Positions 7,898 to 15,938 of a stretch of DNA of 49,447 nt are shown here, piece by piece. Numbering within the stretch: position 1 is the first letter of the stretch; each line of letters opens with the position of its first letter. The notes beneath the pieces were generated by a model. That model was not told the origin of the DNA, ran no database searches, and worked only from the letters and a program-made list of their open reading frames with translations. The DNA is from a virus: positions 1 to 49,447 of IMG/VR virus record IMGVR_UViG_3300042509_000461; one strand, written 5' to 3'. Position numbers and translations under genes: made by a program.

Positions 7898-8325
7898 TGG
7901 CAAAACTAGGTCCTGTCAAATATCTCACGATCCACTGCGCGGCTACGCCAGAAGGGCGTCATGTTACGCATGAGCAGGTTACAGAGTGGGACAAGGCTAA
8001 GTTCGGCCAGACTAGCTACCACTGGGTTATTGAGGTTGATGGCTCTATGCACCGTACGCTGCGCGATGACCAAAAAGGTGCGCATGTAGGCAACGCAAAC
8101 ACAGGCAACATTGGCATCTGCTACATTGGTGGTATGGATAAGGGTATGAAACAACCTAAAGATACCCGTACAGATGCACAAAAGAAGTCGCTCCTTACAC
8201 TCATTAGGACGTATAAGGGACGCTATCCGGGCATTATCATTCGCGGTCACCGCGACTGGCCCGGTACTAGAAAAGCCTGCCCATCATTTGATGTGGCGGC
8301 ATGGCTTAAAGAAACGGGAGAATGA
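7897..8325 (+). CDS. N-acetylmuramoyl-L-alanine amidase (T7 lysozyme type)
   Basis: 142 residues, the usual size of T7 gp3.5-type amidases (Amidase_2/PGRP fold). It cleaves the amide bond between N-acetylmuramate and L-alanine in peptidoglycan. The zinc ligands are visible as H13 (TIHCAAT), H118 (GHRDW) and C128 (KACPSFD). The catalytic Tyr and Lys of T7 lysozyme correspond to Y41 (SYHWVIEVDG) and K126. All key residues are present. ATG 7897 overlaps the previous TGA; a GTG at 7894 adds one residue. A small membrane protein follows directly, giving a lysis pair. There is no signal peptide, so release needs a holin. Confidence 0.93.
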   Translation: MAKLGPVKYLTIHCAATPEGRHVTHEQVTEWDKAKFGQTSYHWVIEVDGSMHRTLRDDQKGAHVGNANTGNIGICYIGGMDKGMKQPKDTRTDAQKKSLLTLIRTYKGRYPGIIIRGHRDWPGTRKACPSFDVAAWLKETGE

Positions 8326-8327
8326 TT

Positions 8328-8501
8328 ATGGGTAAGTTTAAAGGTAAAAAGACTTATATCGTCGGTGCCCTTGGCGTCATTGGCGCTATTGCCAGCTTTC
8401 TTGTTGGTGATGCCTCTGCTATAGAAGCAAGTCAGATAGCTATTACGGCTATCCTCGGCATGACGATGCGTAACGCAATCGGCAGCGCAACTAACGGGTA
8501 A
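8328..8501 (+). CDS. Small membrane protein next to amidase (holin candidate)
   Basis: 57 residues from ATG 8328 (GGGAG seven bases upstream); an ATG at 8322 overlapping the amidase stop is too close to that site. After a basic start (MGKFKGKKTY) there are two hydrophobic segments: residues 11-26 (IVGALGVIGAIASFLV) and about 36-50 (SQIAITAILGMTMRNAI). Two spans, a basic tip and position right after the amidase suit a holin. Similar proteins are common in phages and are rarely characterised, so the role stays inferred. Confidence 0.7.
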   Translation: MGKFKGKKTYIVGALGVIGAIASFLVGDASAIEASQIAITAILGMTMRNAIGSATNG

Positions 8502-8555
8502 TTTACCACCCTGTATGGTATTTACCTAACCGCAGCTTAGGGAGGGAGCTATAGT

Positions 8556-11444
8556 ATGTTTGGCTTTACTCCCCTCTCTACTACACCGTTTAGTACTCTA
8601 CCTAATGTATCTGTAAGCGTATCCGCCACAGGCGTAGCAGCCAATGGGTTTATTGGCACAGTTGCGTTTAGGTTCAGCTACCGAGTAACAGGCGTAGCAG
8701 CCAACGGGTTCGTCGGTACATCTACGGTATCGGCCAAAGCCAGAACTACTTTAACAGGCGTAGCAGCCGGTGGCTTCATTGGCGCAGTTACGATTAAGTT
8801 TGGTTACCTAGTCACAGGCGTAGCAGCCAATGGGTTCGTTGGTAATGAAGCAGTCTTAGCTAAAGCCCGAGTATCCGTCACAGGCATAGCAGCCAATGGG
8901 TTCATCGGTAACGAAACAGTTCTAGCCAAAGCCAACGTGCCTGTCACAGGCGTTTCAGCTACTGGGTTCATCGGTAACGAAACAGTTCTAGCCAAAGCCA
9001 ACGTGCCTGTCACAGGCGTTTCAGCTACTGGGTTCATCGGTAACGAAACAGTTCTAGCCAAAGCCAACGTGCCTGTCACAGGCGTAGCAGCCAACGGCTT
9101 CGTTGGCACAGTTGCGTTTAGGTTTAGCTACCGAGTAACAGGCGTTTCAGCCAACGGGTTTATCGGCACATCTACGGTCTCAGCTAAGGCCCGCACTGCC
9201 CTAACAGGCGTCTCAACCAACGGGTTCATCGGTAACGAAACAGTTCTAGCCAAAGCCAACGCCCTACCTACGGGTGTTTCAGCTAACGGCTTTATTGGTA
9301 CAACTGCGGTCTTAGCTAAAGCTAGCACTACCCTAACTGGCGTAGCAGCCAATGGTTTCATTGGCACCGCTACAATCTCGACTAAAGTAAGCACTACCCT
9401 AACTGGCGTAGCAGCTAATGGGTTTATCGGCACATCTACGGTCTCAGCTAAAGCCCGCACTACCCTAACTGGCGTAGCAGCCGGTGGCTTCATTGGCACG
9501 TCTGCGGTCTCAGCTAAAGCTAACGCACTGCCTACGGGTGTTTTAGCCAACGGCTTCATTGGCACATCTGCGGTCTCGGCTAAAGCTAACGCACTGCCTA
9601 CGGGTGTTTCAGCCGAAGGCTTCATTGGCACAGCCACGATCTCGGCCAAAGGCATCACTACCCTAACTGGCGTAGCAGCCAATGGCTTCATTGGCACATC
9701 TACGGTCTCAGCTAAAGCCAACGCACTACTCACAGGCATAACAACCAACGGCTTCATTGGCACATCTACGGTCTTTGCTAAAGCCAACGTACCACTCACA
9801 GGTGTTGTAGCCGAGGGCTTCATTGGGGATGTCAGCGAAACCTTAGGCAATATAGATAACACGGCCCTCTTAGGTTTCTCGGGCTTCTCAGTCGTGCCCT
9901 TCTCAGGGGTGGAAACCGACCAACGATTCAACACAAACGTAGATGTCACAGACGTTTCGGCTAATGGCTTTATTGGCACATCTACGGTCTTAGCTAAAGC
10001 CAACGTGCCTGTCACAGGCATAGCAGCCGATGGTTTCATTGGCACACCTGCATTTAAACTGGGAACTAGTTTCTCAGTCACAGGCGTAGCAACCGAAGGT
10101 TTCGTCGGTACATCTACGATCTCAATTAAAGCTAACGCACTACTCACAGGCGTAGTAGCCAACGGCTTCATTGGCACCGCTACGATCTCGGCTAAAGCCA
10201 ACTTGCCTATCACAGGCGTAGCAACCGATGGTTTCATTGGCACATCTGCGGTCTTAGCTAAAGCCAACGCACTACCCACAGGCGTAGCAGCCAATGGTTT
10301 CATCGGCACATCTACGGTCTCAGCTAAAGCCAGCACTACCCTAACTGGCGTAGCAGCCGAAGGCTTCGTTGGCACACCTACATTTAAACTAGGAATTAGT
10401 TTCTCAGTTACAGGCGTAGCATCCAACGGCTTTGTTGGCACCGCTACGATCTCGGCTAAAGGCCGCACTACCATAACAGGCATAGCAGCCAACGGCTTCG
10501 TCGGCACGGTTGCGTTTAGGTTCAGCTACCAAGTAACAGGCGTAACAGCCGACGGCTTCATTGGCACATCTGCGGTCTTGGCTAAAGCCAACGTGCCTGT
10601 CACAGGCGTAGCAGCCGACGGCTTCGTCGGTACATCTGCGGTCTTAGCTAAAGCTAACGTACCGGTAACAGGCGTAGCAGCCAATGGGTTAATCGGTACA
10701 TCTGCGGTCTCAGCTAAAGCTAACGCCCTGCCTACGGGTGTTTCAGCCAATGAGTTTATCGGCATATCTACGGTTTCGGGTAAAGCCAGCACTACCCTAA
10801 CAGGCGTAGCAACCGACGGCTTCATTGGTGATGTTAGTGAGGCCGTAGGCAACGTAGACAACACGGCCCTCTTAGGTTTCTCAGGCTTCTCAGTCGTGCC
10901 CTTCTCAGGGGTGGAAACCGACCAGCGGTTCAATACAAACGTAGATGTTACAGACGTCTTAGCCGAAGGCTTCGTTGGCACATCTGAGGTCTTAGCTAAA
11001 GCCGACGTGCCTGTCACAGGCATAGCAGCCGACGGCTTCGTCGGCACAATTGAGATTAAACTAGGAACTGGTTTCTCAGTCACAGGCATAGCAGCCGACG
11101 GCTTCGTCGGTACAACTACGGTTTCAGGTAAAGCCAACGCACTGCCTACGGGTGTTTCAGCCGACGGCTTCATCGGCACAACTACAACCCGTTCTAGCTA
11201 CTCAGTAACTGGTGTTTCAGCCAATGGCTCTATCGGTACTGTAGAAGTACCTAGCTGGAACCCAATCGTTCCAGTACAAGACCCAGACTGGGTGCCTATA
11301 GATGACTCTCAGGCGGGTGTTTGGGTTACGATTGATGACACACAGGACCCAAGTTGGCAGGTTGTTATTAGCTCGCAAAGTACAGATTGGTCTGCTATAC
11401 CCGATACGCAAATACCAAACTGGCAGGTGGTTGATGACACCTAA
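8556..11444 (+). CDS. Giant 22-residue-repeat virion/adhesin protein
   Basis: 962 residues, strong ribosome site (GGGAGGGAGC). After a short head (MFGFTPLSTTPFSTLP), 38 tandem units follow, most of 22 residues: TG(V/I)(A/S)AxGF(I/V)G, then a beta strand such as TSTVSAKA and a linker such as NVPV or TTL. Units 19 and 33 contain an identical-looking inserted block (ALLGFSGFSVVPFSGVETDQ). The end switches to short Trp units (DPDWVPIDDSQ, DPSWQVV, IPNWQVVDDT). Repeats of this TGVSAxGxxG type are frequent in phage fibre-region genes and predict an elongated beta structure. The reading frame stops at TAA 11442, but the Trp-type pattern continues in frame to 11506. No enzymatic motif. Confidence 0.75.
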   Translation: MFGFTPLSTTPFSTLPNVSVSVSATGVAANGFIGTVAFRFSYRVTGVAANGFVGTSTVSAKARTTLTGVAAGGFIGAVTIKFGYLVTGVAANGFVGNEAVLAKARVSVTGIAANGFIGNETVLAKANVPVTGVSATGFIGNETVLAKANVPVTGVSATGFIGNETVLAKANVPVTGVAANGFVGTVAFRFSYRVTGVSANGFIGTSTVSAKARTALTGVSTNGFIGNETVLAKANALPTGVSANGFIGTTAVLAKASTTLTGVAANGFIGTATISTKVSTTLTGVAANGFIGTSTVSAKARTTLTGVAAGGFIGTSAVSAKANALPTGVLANGFIGTSAVSAKANALPTGVSAEGFIGTATISAKGITTLTGVAANGFIGTSTVSAKANALLTGITTNGFIGTSTVFAKANVPLTGVVAEGFIGDVSETLGNIDNTALLGFSGFSVVPFSGVETDQRFNTNVDVTDVSANGFIGTSTVLAKANVPVTGIAADGFIGTPAFKLGTSFSVTGVATEGFVGTSTISIKANALLTGVVANGFIGTATISAKANLPITGVATDGFIGTSAVLAKANALPTGVAANGFIGTSTVSAKASTTLTGVAAEGFVGTPTFKLGISFSVTGVASNGFVGTATISAKGRTTITGIAANGFVGTVAFRFSYQVTGVTADGFIGTSAVLAKANVPVTGVAADGFVGTSAVLAKANVPVTGVAANGLIGTSAVSAKANALPTGVSANEFIGISTVSGKASTTLTGVATDGFIGDVSEAVGNVDNTALLGFSGFSVVPFSGVETDQRFNTNVDVTDVLAEGFVGTSEVLAKADVPVTGIAADGFVGTIEIKLGTGFSVTGIAADGFVGTTTVSGKANALPTGVSADGFIGTTTTRSSYSVTGVSANGSIGTVEVPSWNPIVPVQDPDWVPIDDSQAGVWVTIDDTQDPSWQVVISSQSTDWSAIPDTQIPNWQVVDDT
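8628..11249 (+). repeat. Array of 38 tandem 60-66-bp coding repeats
   Basis: I count 38 units beginning with ACAGGCGTAGCAGCC-like DNA; most are 66 bases, a few 60. Adjacent units are often nearly identical (the two from about 8947 and 9013 look identical), while distant ones share cassettes such as the GCGTTTAGGTTCAGCTAC variant (near 8665, 9113 and 10510). Two about 150-base units carry the same inserted block (near 9826 and 10825). This mosaic indicates repeated duplication and recombination. Confidence 0.9.
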
Positions 11445-11506
11445 GCAGGTACACAGATGCAGGTCAGTGGTGGTAACACAGTAATCTGGACTCAGATACC
11501 GACGTA
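11445..11506 (+). other. In-frame continuation of repeat protein after TAA
   Basis: Reading on in the frame of the 962-residue gene after its TAA gives 20 further residues (AGTQMQVSGGNTVIWTQIPT) and then a second TAA. The segment keeps the Trp/Gln style of the C-terminal units. The codon order Asp-Asp-Thr-stop-Ala-Gly parallels Asp-Asp-Ser-Gln-Ala-Gly earlier in the same tail (near 11298), so the stop sits where a Gln is expected. This looks like a recent nonsense change (CAA to TAA) or a readthrough site. Confidence 0.6.
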
Positions 11507-11516
11507 AGGAAAGAAG

Positions 11517-12440
11517 ATGTCAAGCACATATAGCAATCTCAAAATCCAGTTAATGACCACTGGCGAGAACCTCGCCACGTGGGGTAACGTCACAAATGTC
11601 AACCTTGGGACTGCGCTTGAAGAAGCTATTGTCGGTTCAGCGGATGTTACCTTTGCTAGTGGCAACGTCACACTTACTCTTTCCAATGCAAACACGACGC
11701 AGACCGCACGTAACCTGCGCTTGAACTTGATCGGCACCACTGGCGGCTCGACACGCAATCTGGTCGTACCCAGCATTGAGAAGGTCTACATCGTCAACAA
11801 CACCTGTGCAGACAGCGTGGTGGTTAAGACGACTGCGGGCACTGGCATCACGGTGCCTACTGGCAAGACTATGTGGGTTTACAATGACGGCGTGAATGTG
11901 GTGGACGCTACGACGCACCTGACATCGCTTACACTTGGAACGCCTCTTGCCCTTACCTCTGGCGGCGTAGGATCAAACACGGCTGCGGGTGCACGGTCTA
12001 ACCTGAGCGCAGCTAAGTCTGGGACTAACACGGACATTACGTCGCTCCAGCCGCTGGCTTATGCTATTGAAACCGCCACAGTTGTAGGTTCGGGTCTGAG
12101 TGGCACTTTGACTATCGACGCGATTACGCAGTCGGTACTATACTATACCGGTAACGCATCGGCTAACTGGACGGTTAATGTACGTGGTAATAGCGGTACG
12201 ACCATCAACTCACTGCTTTCTACGGGGCAGGCGATCACTATTGCGGTCTTTGCTACCATCAGCACCGTAGGGTATTACAATAATGTCTTTCAAGTTGACG
12301 GTGTGACCGTCACCCCCAAATGGCAGAATAGTGCGCCTGTCGTAGGCAACACCTCGAGTGTTGACGCTTATACATATACCATTGTGAAGACGGGTAGCGC
12401 AGCCTATACGGTCTTTGCATCGCTGACTAAGTTCGTCTAA
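11517..12440 (+). CDS. Fibre/virion protein
   Basis: 307 residues, ribosome site AAGGAAAG. The N-terminus STYSNLKIQLMTTGENLATW, followed by GNVTNVNLGTALEEAIVG, is a module I recognise from many environmental phage fibre-type virion proteins. The middle has beta strands (NLVVPSIEKVYIVNN, TGITVPTGKTMWVYNDG) and a fibre-like TSGGVGSNTAAGARSNL segment. The last third is a separate Gly/Thr-rich beta domain ending FASLTKFV, probably the receptor-facing tip. Function inferred from family resemblance and location. Confidence 0.7.
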   Translation: MSSTYSNLKIQLMTTGENLATWGNVTNVNLGTALEEAIVGSADVTFASGNVTLTLSNANTTQTARNLRLNLIGTTGGSTRNLVVPSIEKVYIVNNTCADSVVVKTTAGTGITVPTGKTMWVYNDGVNVVDATTHLTSLTLGTPLALTSGGVGSNTAAGARSNLSAAKSGTNTDITSLQPLAYAIETATVVGSGLSGTLTIDAITQSVLYYTGNASANWTVNVRGNSGTTINSLLSTGQAITIAVFATISTVGYYNNVFQVDGVTVTPKWQNSAPVVGNTSSVDAYTYTIVKTGSAAYTVFASLTKFV

Positions 12441-12450
12441 GGAGCGCACA

Positions 12451-13218
12451 GTGCCGACAATCGTCACACGTGGAGTAGCAAGCGCACGAGGGGCTGGTAC
12501 CTTTTCGGCTGCTCCTCCGCCTCCTCCGCCGACCCCGACTCCACCACCTCCGGGACCGCCTCCTGTTTTTCAAACGGTTACGTTTGGCGCTGGTACCAGT
12601 AGCATATGGACTGCGCCTACTGGCGTGTCTACGATTCTTAACCTTCAGGTTGCTGGTGGTCTGTATTCCGAGGTCCCCGGAGATTATGTGTACAATACTG
12701 TTTACGGAGCTGCCTACGTACCCAGCTCCGATCAACCGGGCTCACCCGGTGCGTTCTACACTTATGCGCAGGCAGGGGCGTATGCAGACGGCGTCCTAGC
12801 GGCAGCTAACTCAGGGGGTACCGGAGACCGGTACATAACTCTTGACCCGCTATTGCTAAGTTGGAATTCTTCTACGGGTGGTTATTTTACGCAGCCGAGT
12901 AACCCCCAAACTTACCTCGCTAATGGTGTAGCTGAACGCGTTCTCGGCCCGTGGGATAATCGTAGCAGTAGCCCAGTAGGTGGCCCGGGCCAACCTCCCG
13001 TTGAATGGGGTATCGGCTTTTTCGTTTATACCCCCGGCGGCGAGTTTCCCGGCACCCCATCCTCCGCCTTTGGGCGCACCGCAGCAGGCACGACGTCGGC
13101 AGGGCAACCGCAAATTATAACTAGTGCTTCTTCTGTTTCGGTTACGCCGGGACAAGCGTACCAGATAATCGCTGGTGGTGCGAGCGGCTACGTCACTTTC
13201 CAGTTTAGTCAGCAGTAG
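12451..13218 (+). CDS. Proline-hinged glycine-rich tail protein
   Basis: 255 residues, GTG start nine bases after AAGGAGCG. Residues 1-20 are followed by a striking Pro run (PPPPPPTPTPPPPGPPP, about 22-38), a rigid hinge. Then comes a glycine-rich beta domain opening FQTVTFGAGTSSIWTAPTGV and closing VTPGQAYQIIAGG...FQFSQQ. The W-T-A-P-x-G-V and V-T-P-G-Q-x-Y patterns are typical of glycine-rich phage tail domains. It sits between a fibre gene and the tail hub, so a displayed tail tip or fibre component is likely. Confidence 0.65.
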   Translation: MPTIVTRGVASARGAGTFSAAPPPPPPTPTPPPPGPPPVFQTVTFGAGTSSIWTAPTGVSTILNLQVAGGLYSEVPGDYVYNTVYGAAYVPSSDQPGSPGAFYTYAQAGAYADGVLAAANSGGTGDRYITLDPLLLSWNSSTGGYFTQPSNPQTYLANGVAERVLGPWDNRSSSPVGGPGQPPVEWGIGFFVYTPGGEFPGTPSSAFGRTAAGTTSAGQPQIITSASSVSVTPGQAYQIIAGGASGYVTFQFSQQ

Positions 13219-13228
13219 GAGCTAATAG

Positions 13229-15181
13229 ATGCCATTCATCAAGCTCCAGTTTAAGCCCGGTGTAAACCGCGACCAGACCGACTACTCGAACGAGGGCGGT
13301 TGGCGCGAGTGCGACAAAATACGTTTCCGCTCTGGATATCCAGAGAAGATTGGTGGCTGGCAGAAAGCTACGTCTGCTCAATTCCAAGGCGTGTGCCGTC
13401 AGATGTGGAACTGGGTCACGACCTATTCCGATAACCTCATGGCGCTTGGTACGCATCAGAAGGTTTTCATCGAGAATGGTGGCTACTACAATAACATCAC
13501 CCCACTGCGTCTGGTTGACCCTACGCTTGACACACCGGACACTGACAACTGCGTCTACACAGATACCACTGCGCCTAATGTGGTAACCATCCAGTTACCG
13601 GTGGCACACCTTGCCGAAACAGGTGACTTCGTAGAAATCTCAGGTGTAACCGGCACTATTGGTGGTGTGCCTGCGGACGAGATTAACGGCAACCACGAGA
13701 TTACTGTGGTTACTGGCCTGACTTTCACGATCCCTGTTACAAGTCCGGTCACCTCAAACGTCTCTGGTGGAGGCGGTACTGTTATTATCATCGACTTCGA
13801 AATCCGCCCCGGATATCCAATTACCACAGAAGGTTATGGTTGGGGTACAGGCACGTGGTCGCGTGGGGCTTGGGGTCTTGGTTCGACTGAGCCGGTCTTC
13901 TTCCCGCAGCGCGACTGGTGGTTCGATAACTTCGATAACGACCTCGTCATGAATATCCGCAATGGGGCTGGTTACTGGTGGGTTCGCGGTGCTACTCCCG
14001 ATCCGGGCACGGCGCTTGCCACGCGGGCTATTACGCTACAGAAGTATGCGTTTGACTGGGCTACGGCGACCAGCGCGCCTGTCTATACCCCTACGGAATA
14101 TGCAGAAGCAGTACCAGTTAAGATTATGCAGTTGCTCGTGTCTCAGCAAGACCGGCATCTTATTGCCTTTGGCGCTGTGCCGTTTGGCTCAACGAACCCT
14201 GACGATTTCGACCCGATGCTTATCCGTTGGGCTGACCAAGACACTCCTGAAGACTGGATTCCGCAGCCGACCAATACCGCAGGGGACATCCGGGTATCGC
14301 GTGGCTCGCGCATCGTACGCGCTATGCCATCACGTCAGGAAATCTTGGTCTGGACGGATAGCCACCTGTTCACGCTCCAATTCCTCGGCACGACAGACGT
14401 GTTCGGCTTGCAGGAATATGCTGACAATATCTCCATCATCTCATCACGTGCGGTGACAACGGCAGCTAACATTACCTACTGGATGGGCCAAGATAAGTTC
14501 TATGCCTATACCGGGCGCGTCGAAACGCTACCATGCACACTGCGCAATCACGTGTTCCAGAACATTAACATCTCTCAGTCCGATCAGGTTATCTGCGGCA
14601 CCAACGAGCAATGGAACGAAGTCTGGTGGTTCTACCCAGCAGGTGATAGCGACTATAACAATGCCTATGTGGTCTATAACCACCTTGAGCGCATCTGGTA
14701 CTATGGAACAATAGAGCGCACCGCTTGGTTAGATACAGCACTGCGCCGCTACCCACAGGCCGCAAACACACCACTCTCTGATTTCTCAGCGGGGCAGACT
14801 TACAACCACGAGGACGGCATCGACGATGATGCTGATCCAATGCTATCCTATATCCAGTCGTCGGACTTCGACTTGGCTGATGGCGACCAGTTTATGCTTT
14901 GCAGACGCATTATTCCTGACGTTGGGTTTAGCGGGTCCATAGCTAATGATGCTAGTGTCACCATGCAAATCCGCTCGCGTAACTTCCCCGGTTCTGCGCT
15001 TTCTAACAACGTGGCGGACTCAAAGCCTGTCATCGAGACTTCGGTAGACCAGTACACCGATCAGGTCTTCCTGCGTGCCCGTGCGCGCCAGATGGCGCTT
15101 AAAATCCAGTCTGAAAATCTTGGTGTGCAGTGGCAGTTGGGTGCCCCGCGCTTGGATGCCCGTGAAGATGGTAAACGCTAA
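13229..15181 (+). CDS. Tail hub/tube protein (gp10-like DNA stabilisation)
   Basis: 650 residues, ribosome site AGGAGC. It begins MPFIKLQFKPGVNRDQTDYS then GGWRECDKIRFRSGYPEKIGG, a signature of podovirus tail hub or packaged-DNA stabilisation proteins (P22 gp10 or T7 gp12-type roles). Further conserved-looking parts are WNWVTTYSDNLMALGTHQKV, RDWWFDNFDNDLVMNIRNG, LIRWADQDTPEDWIP, REILVWTDSHLFTLQFLG-like text and the C-terminal LGVQWQLGAPRLDAREDGKR. Beta-propeller-like composition. It stops with TAATG overlap into the next gene. Confidence 0.7.
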   Translation: MPFIKLQFKPGVNRDQTDYSNEGGWRECDKIRFRSGYPEKIGGWQKATSAQFQGVCRQMWNWVTTYSDNLMALGTHQKVFIENGGYYNNITPLRLVDPTLDTPDTDNCVYTDTTAPNVVTIQLPVAHLAETGDFVEISGVTGTIGGVPADEINGNHEITVVTGLTFTIPVTSPVTSNVSGGGGTVIIIDFEIRPGYPITTEGYGWGTGTWSRGAWGLGSTEPVFFPQRDWWFDNFDNDLVMNIRNGAGYWWVRGATPDPGTALATRAITLQKYAFDWATATSAPVYTPTEYAEAVPVKIMQLLVSQQDRHLIAFGAVPFGSTNPDDFDPMLIRWADQDTPEDWIPQPTNTAGDIRVSRGSRIVRAMPSRQEILVWTDSHLFTLQFLGTTDVFGLQEYADNISIISSRAVTTAANITYWMGQDKFYAYTGRVETLPCTLRNHVFQNINISQSDQVICGTNEQWNEVWWFYPAGDSDYNNAYVVYNHLERIWYYGTIERTAWLDTALRRYPQAANTPLSDFSAGQTYNHEDGIDDDADPMLSYIQSSDFDLADGDQFMLCRRIIPDVGFSGSIANDASVTMQIRSRNFPGSALSNNVADSKPVIETSVDQYTDQVFLRARARQMALKIQSENLGVQWQLGAPRLDAREDGKR

Positions 15182-15873
15182 TGGCACTAGATAGATTCAA
15201 AGCCGCTCCACTACCTAACCCACCGTCACATTACGACCCGCAGTATATACGGCAGGTTATTCGCGTTATAGAAAACTACTTCTCGCAGTTAGACTCGCGC
15301 ACCCCAAACAATGCGCAGAAATACACAGCGGACTTCTTCTACGGAAGCGGCATCGGTCTGACGTTCCCACATAATCAGTTTACTAGTTTAGTTGACCAGT
15401 CAGCAGCAGCCGTTGATGTGGCTTACCCAGTTAAGTTAGAAGTGACGTCGTTTACCGATGATATATCTATAACAGGCGTTAATAACACGCGGATCACCTT
15501 TGCCGCCCCCGGCATCTATATGCTGATATATAGCTTGGCGTTTAAGAACACGACGAATGACACCCAAGAAGTAGACGTATGGTTCCGGTACAACAACGGC
15601 ACCACCACAACGGATGTCGCTAACTCAAACAGCCGGTTTACAATACCGCCCCGCAAATCTTCAGGCACACCCTCTTACCTTATCGCGGTTACACCATTTA
15701 GTGGTTATGCAGAGGCAGCGGGCGTATGGGTCGAAGTTATGTGGCACACAACCAGCACAAGCGTAGTTATGGAGCATCTTCCAGCAGTTGCGTACTCAGC
15801 AGGTGTAACACCTGCACATCCGGGTACACCTTCGGCTATTGTCGAAGCGTTCTTTGTATCGAAGGCCACGTAA
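15181..15873 (+). CDS. Jelly-roll-like virion protein
   Basis: 230 residues, coupled to the hub gene by a one-base overlap. The N-terminus MALDRFKAAPLPNPPSHYDP and YIRQVIRVIENYFSQLDSRT forms a docking helix. The remainder (FAAPGIYMLIYSLAFKNTTN, VDVWFRYNNGTTTTDVANS) resembles the TNF/C1q-like jelly-roll domains of phage head or tail fibres. Function inferred: a trimeric decoration or fibre knob attached near the tail hub. Confidence 0.65.
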   Translation: MALDRFKAAPLPNPPSHYDPQYIRQVIRVIENYFSQLDSRTPNNAQKYTADFFYGSGIGLTFPHNQFTSLVDQSAAAVDVAYPVKLEVTSFTDDISITGVNNTRITFAAPGIYMLIYSLAFKNTTNDTQEVDVWFRYNNGTTTTDVANSNSRFTIPPRKSSGTPSYLIAVTPFSGYAEAAGVWVEVMWHTTSTSVVMEHLPAVAYSAGVTPAHPGTPSAIVEAFFVSKAT

Positions 15874-15938
15874 GAATGGTGTTTAGTTTTGAACAGATTG
15901 CCGCTATAAGCGTAGTGATAAGGTAGGGATAAGGGATA

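Noticed and set aside
9128-10507. 459-codon open frame on the minus strand over the 22-residue repeats
   Set aside because: It is periodic in the same way as the plus-strand repeats, has no ribosome site, and two similar frames flank it (8804-9109, 10526-11179). It is a by-product of repeat codon composition.
8628-11249. Diversity-generating retroelement target
   Set aside because: No reverse transcriptase gene and no template/variable repeat pair with adenine-directed changes; variation looks like recombination between repeats.
15877-15927. 16-codon frame MVFSFEQIAAISVVIR between two structural genes
   Set aside because: Very short with only a poor ribosome site; possibly a remnant of a small membrane gene, but not supportable as a gene.
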